Shown here: positions 31,300 to 40,377 of the stretch, one piece after another
Numbering within the stretch: the stretch's first letter is position 1
Layout of the letters: each line of letters opens with the position of its first letter
Origin: Gemmatimonadaceae bacterium
GTDB lineage: Bacteria; Gemmatimonadota; Gemmatimonadetes; Gemmatimonadales; Gemmatimonadaceae
DNA length: 64,000 nt
Direction of reading: 5' to 3'
Assembly (NCBI GenBank): GCA_040882285.1
Contig: JBBEBQ010000010.1
Location: 62,001-126,000 of the forward strand
Position numbers and translations under genes: made by a program
Notes under the pieces: generated by a model
Told to the model about the DNA's origin: nothing
The model's input: only the letters and a program-made list of their open reading frames with translations
Databases searched by the model: none

Positions 31300-31683
31300 T
31301 CAGCTGAGATGCTTGTTCACGAGCTTCGTCATCTCGAACATCGAAACCTGACGCTTCCCGCCGAACACCGGGCGCAGTGAATCGTCGGCGTTGATCATCC
31401 GGCGATTCTTGCTGTCCTGCAGGCCCTTGCGCTTGATGTACGCCCAGAGACGCTTGGTGATCTCGGTGCGCGGCAGCGGGTTGCTGCCAACGACGGCGCT
31501 GAGCGAAGCGCTCGGCCGCATCGGCTTCATGAACGCGGCATTCGGCGTGCGCTTCGTCTTCGACCTCGTCTTGGCGCGCGACTTCCTCGCCGACTTCTTC
31601 CTGGCCGTTCCGCGCTTGGCGGTCGATCTCTTTTTCGACGAGGACGACTTTTTCCTAGCCGAGCGTTTCTTCTTTGTTGCCAT
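31300..31683 (-). CDS. SWIB/MDM2-domain protein with histone-like basic tail
   Basis: A 127-residue protein in two parts. The first 48 or so residues are almost entirely Lys, Ser, Arg, Ala and Thr (KKKRSARKKSSSSKKRSTAK...), like a histone H1 tail. The rest is a SWIB domain (LPRTEITKRLWAYIKRKGLQD, INADDSLRPVFGGK, VSMFEMTKLVNKHL). SWIB proteins of chlamydiae and some soil bacteria share this design. Nucleoid binding is likely. ATG at 31683 has a strong AGGAG site; the longer open frame is not supported. Confidence 0.9.
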   Translation of the reverse strand: MATKKKRSARKKSSSSKKRSTAKRGTARKKSARKSRAKTRSKTKRTPNAAFMKPMRPSASLSAVVGSNPLPRTEITKRLWAYIKRKGLQDSKNRRMINADDSLRPVFGGKRQVSMFEMTKLVNKHLS

Positions 31684-31782
31684 CGCTTCTCCTGAGTGGG
31701 ATGACAGTACGGACCTGCTAACGATCAACATCCTGCCGCGGAGCAAAGTAAATCGCAGGAGCGTGGGCGCAATAGGGAAACT

Positions 31783-32685
31783 CTATAGGGAAGACAGCAG
31801 TTTCATCATTCGCACGTCGTAGGGATCGGGTGAATCGTCGTCATCGGCCACGTCGTAGTTCTGCTGCGGCGTCTCCAGCACCAGCGGTATTCCAGCCGAT
31901 CGGGCGTCCGCCAGGAGCCACTTGAACGGGTCCTTCCCGATCTCGCCTTCCCCTATGAGAACGTGCCTGTCGCGGTTCGATCCGAGCGCGCCCGCGCTGT
32001 CGTTGAGATGGAAGAAAGAAGGCGGCTCCCCCGTCGCTTCCTCGAACTCGTCGAGGATGGCGGTGAAGGCCGCCCGCGACCTGCGAATGTCGTATCCGGA
32101 GCAAAACAGGTGGCACGTATCCAGCCCGTATCCGGTGCGCGCGCGCAGCGATTTCGGGACGTGCGACAGGATTTCTCCCACCTCCGCGGCGGTGCGGCCC
32201 ATGGTGCGTCCGGCGCCCGCGGTGTTCTCCACGAGCACTCGCGCGTCCGATTTCACGGCGCGCAGCGCGGCGGTGATGGCCGCCGCGATCCGCTTCGCCG
32301 CGTTCGCCGGCGTGTCGTCGCCGGCGGAGCCCGGATGGAAGCAGACCGAGCCGGCGCCGAGATCGCTGGAGCGTTCCAACTCCTTCGTGAGCCCCGCGCT
32401 CGCCCGCGCCCATTTCTCCGGGTCGGGTGTCGCCACGCTCAGAACGTACGGCGCGTGCACGAGAATCATCCTCGGATCGATCTTCGACGCCGCGACCTCC
32501 TTCCTGAACCGCTGCGCGCGCTCGGGGCGCACCGACATCTTGTCGTTGTAATACTTGGGCACGGCGGTGAAGACCTGCACCGCACTCATCCCGCCGCGCG
32601 CGGCGCGGCGGACGGCCATGTGCACGCCGCCGTTATTGATCGTGTGCGCCCCTATGAACCGCTTGCGGCGCGCCGCCGGGCTCAA
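31783..32685 (-). CDS. nfo: Deoxyribonuclease IV (AP endonuclease)
   Basis: A 300-residue TIM-barrel zinc nuclease of the Nfo family, which cuts DNA at abasic sites in base excision repair. Metal-binding blocks are visible: IGAHTINNGG, CFHPGSAGD, VLVENTAGAG, GYGLDTCHLFCSGYD, and FHLNDSAGALGSNRDRHVLIGEGEIG. The start is TTG at 32685, which overlaps the stop of the upstream lipoprotein gene as TTGA; the next ATG would remove the first conserved block. An upstream extension in this frame is a shadow of the neighbouring gene. Confidence 0.93.
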   Translation of the reverse strand: MSPAARRKRFIGAHTINNGGVHMAVRRAARGGMSAVQVFTAVPKYYNDKMSVRPERAQRFRKEVAASKIDPRMILVHAPYVLSVATPDPEKWARASAGLTKELERSSDLGAGSVCFHPGSAGDDTPANAAKRIAAAITAALRAVKSDARVLVENTAGAGRTMGRTAAEVGEILSHVPKSLRARTGYGLDTCHLFCSGYDIRRSRAAFTAILDEFEEATGEPPSFFHLNDSAGALGSNRDRHVLIGEGEIGKDPFKWLLADARSAGIPLVLETPQQNYDVADDDDSPDPYDVRMMKLLSSL

Positions 32686-33434
32686 GGCAGCTTCCCCGCG
32701 CGCGCGGCCACTCGCGGCGCGCCGCCGGGAGTCGTCTCCACCCAGTGGACGCGGACGGAGTCGCCCGTGAGCGACACCCGCGGCGACGACGCGGCCGACC
32801 CCGCCGGCGACACCGCGCCGTACGTGGAGAACACGTGCCCCGCGCCGGTAGAGAGCGCGAGGAGTATGCGCGGTTTCGCGCTGTTGGGATCCTCGAACGC
32901 GACGACCACCGTGTCGCCGCGGCCGGCGACGCTGCTGCGGACCGGGCGGTCGCCGTGTGTGACGGGGACAGCCATGTGCAGCACTCCCATCCCGGTCGTG
33001 CCCAGCGCGGACGCTTGCATCGAGTGCGTGAAGTACACGCCCGGGCTGCCGGCAGGCGAGATGTGATAGGTCAGATGCAGGTACCCGGAAGTCTCGTCGG
33101 CAAAGAGGGACGGCGGTGGACGCGAGCAGCGCAGACCGCCCGCGTCGCGACCATCCGCCACCAGCGGCGTTTCCCAGTGGGTGCCGCCATCCGGCGACCG
33201 CGCGAGCAGCAGCACGGAGCCGCCGTCGGGTCTGGCCTCCCACCACGCGGCGTACCTCTCGTCGCCGCGCGCCACCACGACGACATCCGCACATCCCGCG
33301 CCTCCGCGCGGCGGGAGCGCCGCGACCGCCGCGCTCACCGGCGAGGCGCTCCCGCCATAGGTGACCGGACCCCACGCGATACCCCCGTCCGCGCAAGCGC
33401 TCAGGGCGAAAAACCACGGCAGCGCGATTCTCAT
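32682..33434 (-). CDS. Putative lipoprotein with sialidase/BNR-like features
   Basis: A 250-residue exported protein (signal MRIALPWFFALSAC, with C14 as the possible lipidation site). Internal stretches such as LLARSPDGGTHWETPLVA and VALSTGAGHVF resemble BNR/sialidase Asp-box repeats, so a beta-propeller is possible, but no complete catalytic set is seen. It is coupled to nfo through TTGA and diverges from the P5C dehydrogenase gene. ATG at 33434 is preferred over 33491, because the longer N-terminus has no signal peptide character. Confidence 0.7.
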   Translation of the reverse strand: MRIALPWFFALSACADGGIAWGPVTYGGSASPVSAAVAALPPRGGAGCADVVVVARGDERYAAWWEARPDGGSVLLLARSPDGGTHWETPLVADGRDAGGLRCSRPPPSLFADETSGYLHLTYHISPAGSPGVYFTHSMQASALGTTGMGVLHMAVPVTHGDRPVRSSVAGRGDTVVVAFEDPNSAKPRILLALSTGAGHVFSTYGAVSPAGSAASSPRVSLTGDSVRVHWVETTPGGAPRVAARAGKLP

Positions 33435-33546
33435 GGAAGCACGCGATAAGTATCTTGCGATCATGTCAGCTATAGGGTTCCCCAGAGACACGCGTGAGCC
33501 TGACGGCGACCCACAAGTTCGCCGCGAGCCTGCCGCGGGAGAAGCG

Positions 33547-35199
33547 GTGGACGGCGATTCGGCTTCTTACTCCTGGTCTTTCACCAGCAAATGGCGCGTC
33601 CCGCCGCAGGAGAACGAGCCCGTCCTCTCCTACGCGCCGGGCACCGCCGAACGCTCGGCGCTGAAGACGCGCCTACGCGAGATGGCGGACGAGCGCGTCG
33701 AGATACCGCTGGTCATCGGGGGCCGGAGGATGCTCTCAGGCGAAGTAGCGCACGCGGTGATGCCGCACGCGCACCGGCACGTCCTGGCCGACTGGTACAA
33801 GGCCACGCCGGACAACGTGCAACAGGCCGTGCGGGCCGCGCGCAACGCGCAGCGCGACTGGGCGGCGCGGTCGTGGGAAGACCGGGCCTCCGTCTTTCTC
33901 AAGGCGGCCGAGCTGCTCTCCACCACCTGGCGCGCCACGCTGAACGCCGCGACGATGCTCGGCCAGTCCAAGACGGCGTACCAGGCGGAGATCGATTCCG
34001 CCTGCGAGCTGATCGACTTCTGGAGGATGAACGCGGCCTTCGCGCAGGGGATATACGACACCCAGCCGATCAGCACCGACGACGCGTGGAACCAGCTCGA
34101 CTACCGCCCGCTGGAAGGGTTCGTGTACGCGATCACTCCGTTCAACTTCACGGCGATCGCGGGGAACCTTCCGACGGCGCCCGCGCTCATGGGGAACACC
34201 GTCGTGTGGAAGCCCGCGTCGAGCGCCATGCTCAGCGCGCACTATATCATGGCGCTGCTCGAGGAGGCTGGACTCCCGCCGGGCGTGATCAATCTCGTCG
34301 CCGGCGACGCGCGGATGATCTCGGACATGCTGCTCGCCGACGAGAATCTCGCCGGCGTGCACTTCACCGGCAGCACCGAAGTGTTCAACGGGATGTGGAA
34401 GACCATCGGCGCCAGCATGGGCAGATACCGCTCCTACCCGCGGATCGTCGGCGAGACAGGCGGCAAGGATTTCATCGTCGCCCACCCGTCGGCCGATCCG
34501 GTCGCCGTCGCGGCGGCGATCGTGCGCGGCGGATTCGAGTACCAGGGGCAGAAGTGCTCCGCGGTGAGCCGCGTGTACATCCCGGAATCGCTGTGGCAGG
34601 AGGTTCGGGACAGAACCGTCGGCATGATCGAGGAGATCCGGATGGGCGACGTGACGGACTTCCGGAACTTCATGGGGGCCGTGATCGATCAGCGCGCGTT
34701 CGAGAAGATCAGCTCGTATCTGGAGCGCACGCCGGATCACGACGTGCTCGCCGGCGGGAACGCCCGCGGCGAGGAAGGCTGGTTCATCGAGCCCACTCTG
34801 ATCCAGGCGCACAACCCCGACAGCCGCCTGTTGTGCGAGGAGATCTTCGGTCCCGTCGTCACGGCGTACGTCTATCCGGATTCAAAGTGGTCCGAGACGC
34901 TTGATCTGGTGGACGGCACCTCGCCGTACGCGCTCACGGGCGCAGTGTTCGCGCGCGACCGCGCGGCGGTGCACGAGGCGAGTATGCGGCTGCGAAACGC
35001 GGCCGGGAACTTCTACGTCAATGACAAGCCGACCGGCGCGGTAGTGGGACAGCAGCCTTTCGGCGGCGCGCGCGGATCCGGCACGAACGACAAGGCGGGC
35101 TCGATGCTCAACCTCGTGCGCTGGGTGAGCGCGCGCGCGGTGAAGGAGACATTTTCGCCTCCGCACGAGTTCGGGTATCCGTCTATGGAACAGAAGTGA
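33547..35199 (+). CDS. pruA: L-glutamate gamma-semialdehyde (1-pyrroline-5-carboxylate) dehydrogenase
   Basis: A 550-residue NAD+-dependent aldehyde dehydrogenase of the stand-alone P5CDH type, which oxidises the proline-degradation intermediate to glutamate. Markers: NEPVLSYAPGTAER at the start, YAITPFNFTAIAGNLP, VGETGGKDF (general base) and GQKCSAVSRVY (nucleophile). GTG at 33547 follows GGGAGAAGC at normal spacing and gives the usual length (about 540-550); the open frame continues to 33361 but is not needed. No proline dehydrogenase is adjacent. Its stop TGA lies in the heptamer array. Confidence 0.93.
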   Translation: MDGDSASYSWSFTSKWRVPPQENEPVLSYAPGTAERSALKTRLREMADERVEIPLVIGGRRMLSGEVAHAVMPHAHRHVLADWYKATPDNVQQAVRAARNAQRDWAARSWEDRASVFLKAAELLSTTWRATLNAATMLGQSKTAYQAEIDSACELIDFWRMNAAFAQGIYDTQPISTDDAWNQLDYRPLEGFVYAITPFNFTAIAGNLPTAPALMGNTVVWKPASSAMLSAHYIMALLEEAGLPPGVINLVAGDARMISDMLLADENLAGVHFTGSTEVFNGMWKTIGASMGRYRSYPRIVGETGGKDFIVAHPSADPVAVAAAIVRGGFEYQGQKCSAVSRVYIPESLWQEVRDRTVGMIEEIRMGDVTDFRNFMGAVIDQRAFEKISSYLERTPDHDVLAGGNARGEEGWFIEPTLIQAHNPDSRLLCEEIFGPVVTAYVYPDSKWSETLDLVDGTSPYALTGAVFARDRAAVHEASMRLRNAAGNFYVNDKPTGAVVGQQPFGGARGSGTNDKAGSMLNLVRWVSARAVKETFSPPHEFGYPSMEQK

Positions 35200-35285
35200 C
35201 TAGTGACTAGTGACTAGTGACTAGTAACCGCCATCGCAGTTCACTAATCACCAATCACCAATCACTAATCACTAATCACTACTAG
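35196..35285. repeat. Inverted heptamer array at a convergent junction
   Basis: At least four GTGACTA units (35196-35228) face an inverted block of AATCACT/AATCACC units (35240-35285) across a loop of about 12 bases. The stop codons of the aldehyde dehydrogenase (35197-35199) and of the outer-membrane protein (35282-35284) are within the array. The arms are a mix of the GTGACTA and GTGATTA types, so pairing is imperfect. Confidence 0.87.
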
Positions 35286-37624
35286 AACCGCGCCTCGAGA
35301 TACAGGTACCCTCGCACGCCGCGATCCGGGCGGATGCCTTTCGCAATGTCGAAGCGCACGAGGCCATCGAGGAAAGACGCTCCCACTCCCGTGCCGCTGA
35401 TCGGCGTTCCCGGGGAGCTGAAGTCGGCGCGATCTCCCGCCCAGCCGAAATCGGCGAAGACCACAGGCCGCGCCAGCACGAACGACGATCCGAGCTCCGC
35501 GCGCGCGAGCCAGTAGGAGTTTCCCGCACGCGTAGCGGGTGACTGCCCGCGGACCGTGTGCGCCCCGCCGAGGAACCACCAGCGCTGCATCGGCGGCGCG
35601 CCGCCCGACGTGCCGCCCCCGAACGTGAGCGCTCCGTCAGCTCGCGAGCCCAGTCCGTGCGAGACCGTGAAGTCGGCCGCGACGCGCGAGTAGTCGAACG
35701 AGCCCGCGGCGCCCTCCACGCGAATGTCGGACAGCAGCCGCCAGCCGTGCGGATCGAGCCCGCGCGAGCCGACGCGCCGCAGCGACAGCCCTCCAATAGT
35801 GCCGTTGGTGGCGTCGATGTTGTCGCCGAACTTGCGCCCGTTGATCGCCCGCGCGAGCGATACCGACGTCTCGGTTACCGCGTCGGAATGGTGCTCGGCG
35901 AACAGTCGCGAAACGATGCCGCGGGATCCCTCGGCGGGACCGCGCGTCAGCTCCGCGCCCCAGGCGCGATAGTAGAATCCTTCGTCGCGGCCCTCCAGGA
36001 GCGCGGCCAACGAGCTCCCGAACCCGAGCGGGTCGCCCCAGTCATTCGCCGCGGCCAACCGCCGGTACGCACCGACGCCTACGTCCGTGCGGCCATTGCT
36101 GCGCAGCAGCGACAGCTCCGCGTTAGGCTCCAGATCCGCCAGGCCCAGCCGCACGGACGCGTGCGCGGTGTACCCGCCGCCCAGCGACTGCCTCGCTGCG
36201 AGTCCGGTCGACAGTCCCTCGATGCGGTTGTAGCGCGACATCCCGATCCCGTACCGCAGCTCAACCGGGCCGCGAACGTACCCGGCCTGCGCCGCCATGC
36301 CGAGCGCGCGGTTGGTCAGCTCGTCGAGCTCCGCCGAGGAAAAGATCTCCTCGCCGGGATCGTACGGCGACTCCGGCAGCTCGGGTGACCGCGCCAGCGC
36401 CACCGAGTCGCACGGCACGCTGACGGAGACCGCCAGAGTGTTCTCGAACCGTGAAACGACTCGCTCGCGGCTCTCACCGGGCGCGCACGGCGCGCGCCTC
36501 GCCGCCCGCCGCGCGGCCACAGCCGCTGTGTCGGTCCGCGAAGTGTCGGCCGGCGTGACGACGACCGGCGCGAAATCGCTGGTGCCATTCACCTCGTCGT
36601 ACGTGAAGCTTTGCTCCAGCTTGAACGGCACGCGCATTATCCCGACGTGGGCCGAGCCCTCGAGGGTCTGCAGCCGCGGCAGCCAGAACCGACCCTCGTG
36701 CAGTCCATACTCGACCGCCACGACCGATACGTTAGCGGTCATTGGCTTGAGCGCCGAGCAGACGACTCGCGGCTCACAGCCTTCACCCTCCTCCTCCTGC
36801 TCGACCTTCCAGATGTCCATCGGCTCGGACATGCGGTACACGGCGCGCACCAGCCGCCCCGTCGCGTCGTCGAACCAGAGTGAGGCGACACTGACGCGCC
36901 AATCCGGCTTGCGCGGCCGGACGCGCAGCTCGCGCACGCTGATCCGGGTCTCGCCGCCGATGCGGAACGACAGCGAGTCGCCGGTCTCGTACGTGTAGTA
37001 CGCCTCGGCGCCGCGCGCGAGCGGGTTCACGATGTCGCTGTCCACCACGTCCAATCGCGCGAGCGACGCTCCCCACAGCGGCTCGCGGCCCGGGAAGTAC
37101 GGAATCACCGGGACGCTGCTCAGCTCGGCGTCGATCTCTCCGCTCTTCCCCAGCATCGGCGCGGTTGTGCGCTCGCCCAACACCTGCACGCGGGCGCCGC
37201 GATCGCGGCGCCATTGCACGCGGGTGACGCGCTCGTACCGCGCCAGCAGGCGCTCGCGACCGAATCGCGTGAGCGACATCCCGATGCTCGCCCGCTCCCG
37301 GGTCTTCGAATCGTAGCCGAGCAGCGCCGAATCGTCGGCCACACGCGCCGTCCGCGCCCGCTCGAGCGTGGCACGCGCGAGCGGATCGGAAAACGCGGTG
37401 CGGATGTGCTCCGCGGTCACCGGGATGATCCTCGCGCGCCGCCGCGTGTCACGGATCGAGTCCCGCGCGGCGCGGCCGGCCTCTCTCGCCGCGGCCGCGC
37501 TGTCGGCTTTCTGCCGCGCGCGCTCGGCGGCCGCTGAATCCTGCTTCGAGCGGCCGCCGATGCTGACGGTTACGCCCTGGCCCAGCGCCAGGACTGCCGC
37601 GAAGGCCACCGCCGAAACGATCAT
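35282..37624 (-). CDS. Outer-membrane beta-barrel protein (D15/surface-antigen-like)
   Basis: A 780-residue exported protein. A short signal is followed by an Ala/Arg/Ser-rich coiled segment (about 25-65), a middle domain, and from about residue 460 an alternating barrel region. GAHTVRGQSP resembles the VRGY-type loop of Omp85 proteins, and the last residue is phenylalanine (YLYLEARF), the BAM recognition signal. No POTRA domain is obvious. It could be a DUF5686/Omp85-related protein; function is unknown. It overlaps the upstream barrel gene as ATGA. Confidence 0.75.
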   Translation of the reverse strand: MIVSAVAFAAVLALGQGVTVSIGGRSKQDSAAAERARQKADSAAAAREAGRAARDSIRDTRRRARIIPVTAEHIRTAFSDPLARATLERARTARVADDSALLGYDSKTRERASIGMSLTRFGRERLLARYERVTRVQWRRDRGARVQVLGERTTAPMLGKSGEIDAELSSVPVIPYFPGREPLWGASLARLDVVDSDIVNPLARGAEAYYTYETGDSLSFRIGGETRISVRELRVRPRKPDWRVSVASLWFDDATGRLVRAVYRMSEPMDIWKVEQEEEGEGCEPRVVCSALKPMTANVSVVAVEYGLHEGRFWLPRLQTLEGSAHVGIMRVPFKLEQSFTYDEVNGTSDFAPVVVTPADTSRTDTAAVAARRAARRAPCAPGESRERVVSRFENTLAVSVSVPCDSVALARSPELPESPYDPGEEIFSSAELDELTNRALGMAAQAGYVRGPVELRYGIGMSRYNRIEGLSTGLAARQSLGGGYTAHASVRLGLADLEPNAELSLLRSNGRTDVGVGAYRRLAAANDWGDPLGFGSSLAALLEGRDEGFYYRAWGAELTRGPAEGSRGIVSRLFAEHHSDAVTETSVSLARAINGRKFGDNIDATNGTIGGLSLRRVGSRGLDPHGWRLLSDIRVEGAAGSFDYSRVAADFTVSHGLGSRADGALTFGGGTSGGAPPMQRWWFLGGAHTVRGQSPATRAGNSYWLARAELGSSFVLARPVVFADFGWAGDRADFSSPGTPISGTGVGASFLDGLVRFDIAKGIRPDRGVRGYLYLEARF

Positions 37625-38349
37625 CTGCGCCGCGACGGAATGCCGACCGACACGCCGAGCTGCCAGATCACGAAATCGGTCTTGGTGCGCGCGGGAAACA
37701 ACGTCACGGATCCATCGTCGTTGTCCTGGATCCCGCCTTCGGGCAGATACGTCGCCTCGCCGCCGTAGTAATACTTGCCGCCCAGCGTCAGCATCGCGGT
37801 GGACGCGCGGCCGCCGATCGGGACGTACACACCGCCGCCGAACACGACCGCCGACGAGAAGTCGCTCGCGTTCTCGGTAGTAGCGAACGTCTCGGAGGTC
37901 TGCCGGTCCTCGATCGCGGAAGTCGTGCGGAAGTTCGTGATCGCGAACGCGGCGTTGGCGTACGGACGGATTGGGCCGGCCGGGAACGTGAACTGCGGGC
38001 CGATGCCGAGCCAGCCGATCATGTTGGTGGTCACGACGTCGGCCGTCACGCGGCCGCTGAAGCTGAACGCGATCGGCATGCTCTCCCGTCCGTACTGCAG
38101 CCCACCGAGCTCGGCCCGGACGCCGAACATTCCCGCCGGGTCGAGTCTAAGCATGCCGCCCGCGTTGAAGCCGTAGCCTTGGTCCACGTAGTTGGCGAAC
38201 TCGCCCTTGGGCTTGGAGACGACGACGTCGCCGAAGACGACGAACCGTGGAACGGCGGCGCCCCGTATCGGCCGGCCGGTTTGGGCTTCCGGCGCGGACG
38301 CGGCTACGGCCAGAAACGCGAATGGCGCGAACAAGAAAATCCGTTTCAT
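37621..38349 (-). CDS. Predicted outer-membrane beta-barrel protein (small)
   Basis: A 242-residue exported protein: a signal peptide (FLFAPFAFLAVAASAPEAQ) followed by glycine-rich, alternating strands (FVVFGDVVVSKPKGEF, GGMLRLDPAG, ADVVTTNMIGWLGIGPQFTF) typical of eight-stranded barrels like OmpW/opacity proteins. ATG at 38349 has GGGAGGAGAC in front. ATGA coupling to the large barrel protein suggests they work together at the outer membrane. Confidence 0.78.
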   Translation of the reverse strand: MKRIFLFAPFAFLAVAASAPEAQTGRPIRGAAVPRFVVFGDVVVSKPKGEFANYVDQGYGFNAGGMLRLDPAGMFGVRAELGGLQYGRESMPIAFSFSGRVTADVVTTNMIGWLGIGPQFTFPAGPIRPYANAAFAITNFRTTSAIEDRQTSETFATTENASDFSSAVVFGGGVYVPIGGRASTAMLTLGGKYYYGGEATYLPEGGIQDNDDGSVTLFPARTKTDFVIWQLGVSVGIPSRRR

Positions 38350-38564
38350 GTGTCTCCTCCCTACGGCTGTGAGCGCTCCAGGATTCAACGCGGCCGCCGT
38401 GCGCCGCGCCTTCGACAGGCCACCAAGGCAGGGTCGATGCCGACGGTCGCGCCAGGCCCATCACCTTAGGCACCAATGAGATGGCAAAAGTTCCGGCTCC
38501 GGCGCCGTACGCGAAGTGACACCCTGTCGCTACAATTAGCGTCCCCTACTGGCGACAGGAACAG

Positions 38565-39485
38565 ATGACGGGCGGTGTACCGCGACTCAAGCTTTTATCG
38601 GCGTTTGCCGCCGTGTATCTCATCTGGGGCTCGAGCTACCTCGCGATCATCTGGGGACTCGAGACGATGCCGCCATTTCTGCTCGGAGCCGCCCGGTTCA
38701 TTGCGGCCGGCTCCATCCTCTACGCGATCGCGGCGGCCCGCGGCAGCGCCGGATTCTCCCGCCGGCAACTGCTCAACGCTTGCGTCGTCGGCGCTTTGCT
38801 GCCGTTCCTCGGAAACGGGTCGCTGATATGGGCCCAGCAAAAGATCCCGTCCGGGATCGCGGCGTTGATCGTCGCGACGGTGCCGCTGTGGATGGTCGTC
38901 ATCCAGACGGTCGTCGAGCACGTGCGGCCGGGTCTTCAGATCTGGACGGGGGTCGGCCTCGGAATCGTCGGTCTGGCGATCCTGGTTGGGACGGGCGGCG
39001 AAGCCCCGGGCGCCATTCACGTTCCGTCCGCTCTGATTCTGTGCGGCGGATCCATCGCGTGGGCGGCCGGGTCCATCTACTCGCGCAACGCCGATCTCCC
39101 CGATTCGGGACTCGCTTCGGCCGCGCTGACGATGCTCGCGGCCGGCGTGTTCTTCTCCGTGGCATCGTTTGCCGCGGGAGACCATCGCACGGTCGATCTC
39201 GCAGCGGTCTCGCTGCGATCGATTGCCGGGTTGGCATACCTGGCGATCCTCGGATCGGTCATCGCCTACAGCGCGTACATCTGGCTGCTCCAGGTGAGCA
39301 GCCCCGCGCGCGTCGCGACGTATGCCTACGTGAATCCCGTGATCGCGGTGTTCCTGGGTTGGGCGTTCGCGGGTGAGCCGTTCACGGTCCGGACGATGAT
39401 CGCCGCCGGGGTGATCCTGGCGGCCGTAATCCTGATAACGACGGCGCCGCAGCCCGCTCGACGCGCCTACTCGGACGGCACCTGA
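38565..39485 (+). CDS. EamA/DMT-family exporter
   Basis: A 306-residue membrane protein of the drug/metabolite transporter superfamily with two EamA repeats of five helices each. WGSSYLAIIWGLE at the first helix and YAYVNPVIAVFLGWAF in the ninth are typical. The substrate is unknown, often amino acids or small metabolites. It stands alone between the barrel-protein operon and the DUF4097 gene. Confidence 0.92.
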   Translation: MTGGVPRLKLLSAFAAVYLIWGSSYLAIIWGLETMPPFLLGAARFIAAGSILYAIAAARGSAGFSRRQLLNACVVGALLPFLGNGSLIWAQQKIPSGIAALIVATVPLWMVVIQTVVEHVRPGLQIWTGVGLGIVGLAILVGTGGEAPGAIHVPSALILCGGSIAWAAGSIYSRNADLPDSGLASAALTMLAAGVFFSVASFAAGDHRTVDLAAVSLRSIAGLAYLAILGSVIAYSAYIWLLQVSSPARVATYAYVNPVIAVFLGWAFAGEPFTVRTMIAAGVILAAVILITTAPQPARRAYSDGT

Positions 39486-39573
39486 GGCTTTCAACCTTCG
39501 GCCGGTATCCCCTGTCAAAACTTTAGCGGCGAGGCTGCGTAGGTAGGCTGTACCCAACAACTCCGGAGACACC

Positions 39574-40377
39574 ATGCATTCCACACTTCTGACCGCCACG
39601 CTCCTGCTTGGCGCGGCTCAGAGCGCGCTGGCCCAGAGCTCCGACCAGTGCCGCCACGAGGCTCACCGCACGGCCAACGTCGATGCGGCGGGAGCCCGCC
39701 TCCTGACGGTCAAGGCCGGCGCCGGCTCGCTCCGGATCGAAGGCAAGGCCGGCCTGGACCGCGTGGTCATCCGCGGGCGCGCCTGCGCCTCCGACGCCCG
39801 CCTGCTGGAGGAGATCGAGCTTCGCGCGAACCGGCGGGGCTCCGACGTAGTCGTCGAGGCCACGGCGCGCGTCGAGGGCTGGAGCTTCACCGGAATGCGG
39901 TATGCGAGTCTGGACCTCGTCATCGAAGTCCCCGCCCGGATGGCGGCCGAGATCGCGGACGGCAGCGGGAGCATCGACATCTCCAACCTCGGCGCGGTCG
40001 GCATCACGGACGGCTCCGGCGAGATCACCGGCAGCGATCTCCACGGGGACGTGCGAATCCAGGACGGTTCCGGCGGCATCAAGCTGACCAACCTTGCCGG
40101 TGCCGTGAACATTCACGACGGATCCGGCTCGATCGAGCTGCGCAACATCGGCGGGCTGATCGACATCACCGACGGCTCCGGTGAGATCGACGTGCGGACC
40201 GCGAGGAACAGCGTTCGAATCAGCGACGGGTCCGGCGGCATCGAAGTGGCCGACGTCGATGGCGACTTCACCGTCACCCGCGGCGGCTCGGGCGGGATCG
40301 GCTACAGCAACGTGAAGGGAAGAGTGGACATCCCCAGCCGGCGCGGCCGGCGCGGCCGGCGCAGCGAAGCGCTCTAG
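39574..40377 (+). CDS. DUF4097-type exported beta-solenoid protein with DGSG repeats
   Basis: A 267-residue exported protein (signal MHSTLLTATLLLGAAQSALAQ). From about residue 125 it has seven repeats of about 18 residues with the core I-x-DGSG-x-I (ADGSGSI, TDGSGEI, QDGSGGI, HDGSGSI, TDGSGEI, SDGSGGI, RGGSGGI), which suggests a beta-solenoid as in DUF4097 putative adhesins. The very end (RRGRRGRR) is encoded by three tandem GGCGCGGCC units. Its last four bases overlap the convergent marR-like gene. Binding function is a guess. Confidence 0.85.
   Translation: MHSTLLTATLLLGAAQSALAQSSDQCRHEAHRTANVDAAGARLLTVKAGAGSLRIEGKAGLDRVVIRGRACASDARLLEEIELRANRRGSDVVVEATARVEGWSFTGMRYASLDLVIEVPARMAAEIADGSGSIDISNLGAVGITDGSGEITGSDLHGDVRIQDGSGGIKLTNLAGAVNIHDGSGSIELRNIGGLIDITDGSGEIDVRTARNSVRISDGSGGIEVADVDGDFTVTRGGSGGIGYSNVKGRVDIPSRRGRRGRRSEAL

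Noticed and set aside
33361-33546. N-terminal extension of P5C dehydrogenase
   Set aside because: The extension has no family similarity, part overlaps the divergent lipoprotein gene, and a good ribosome binding site precedes GTG at 33547.
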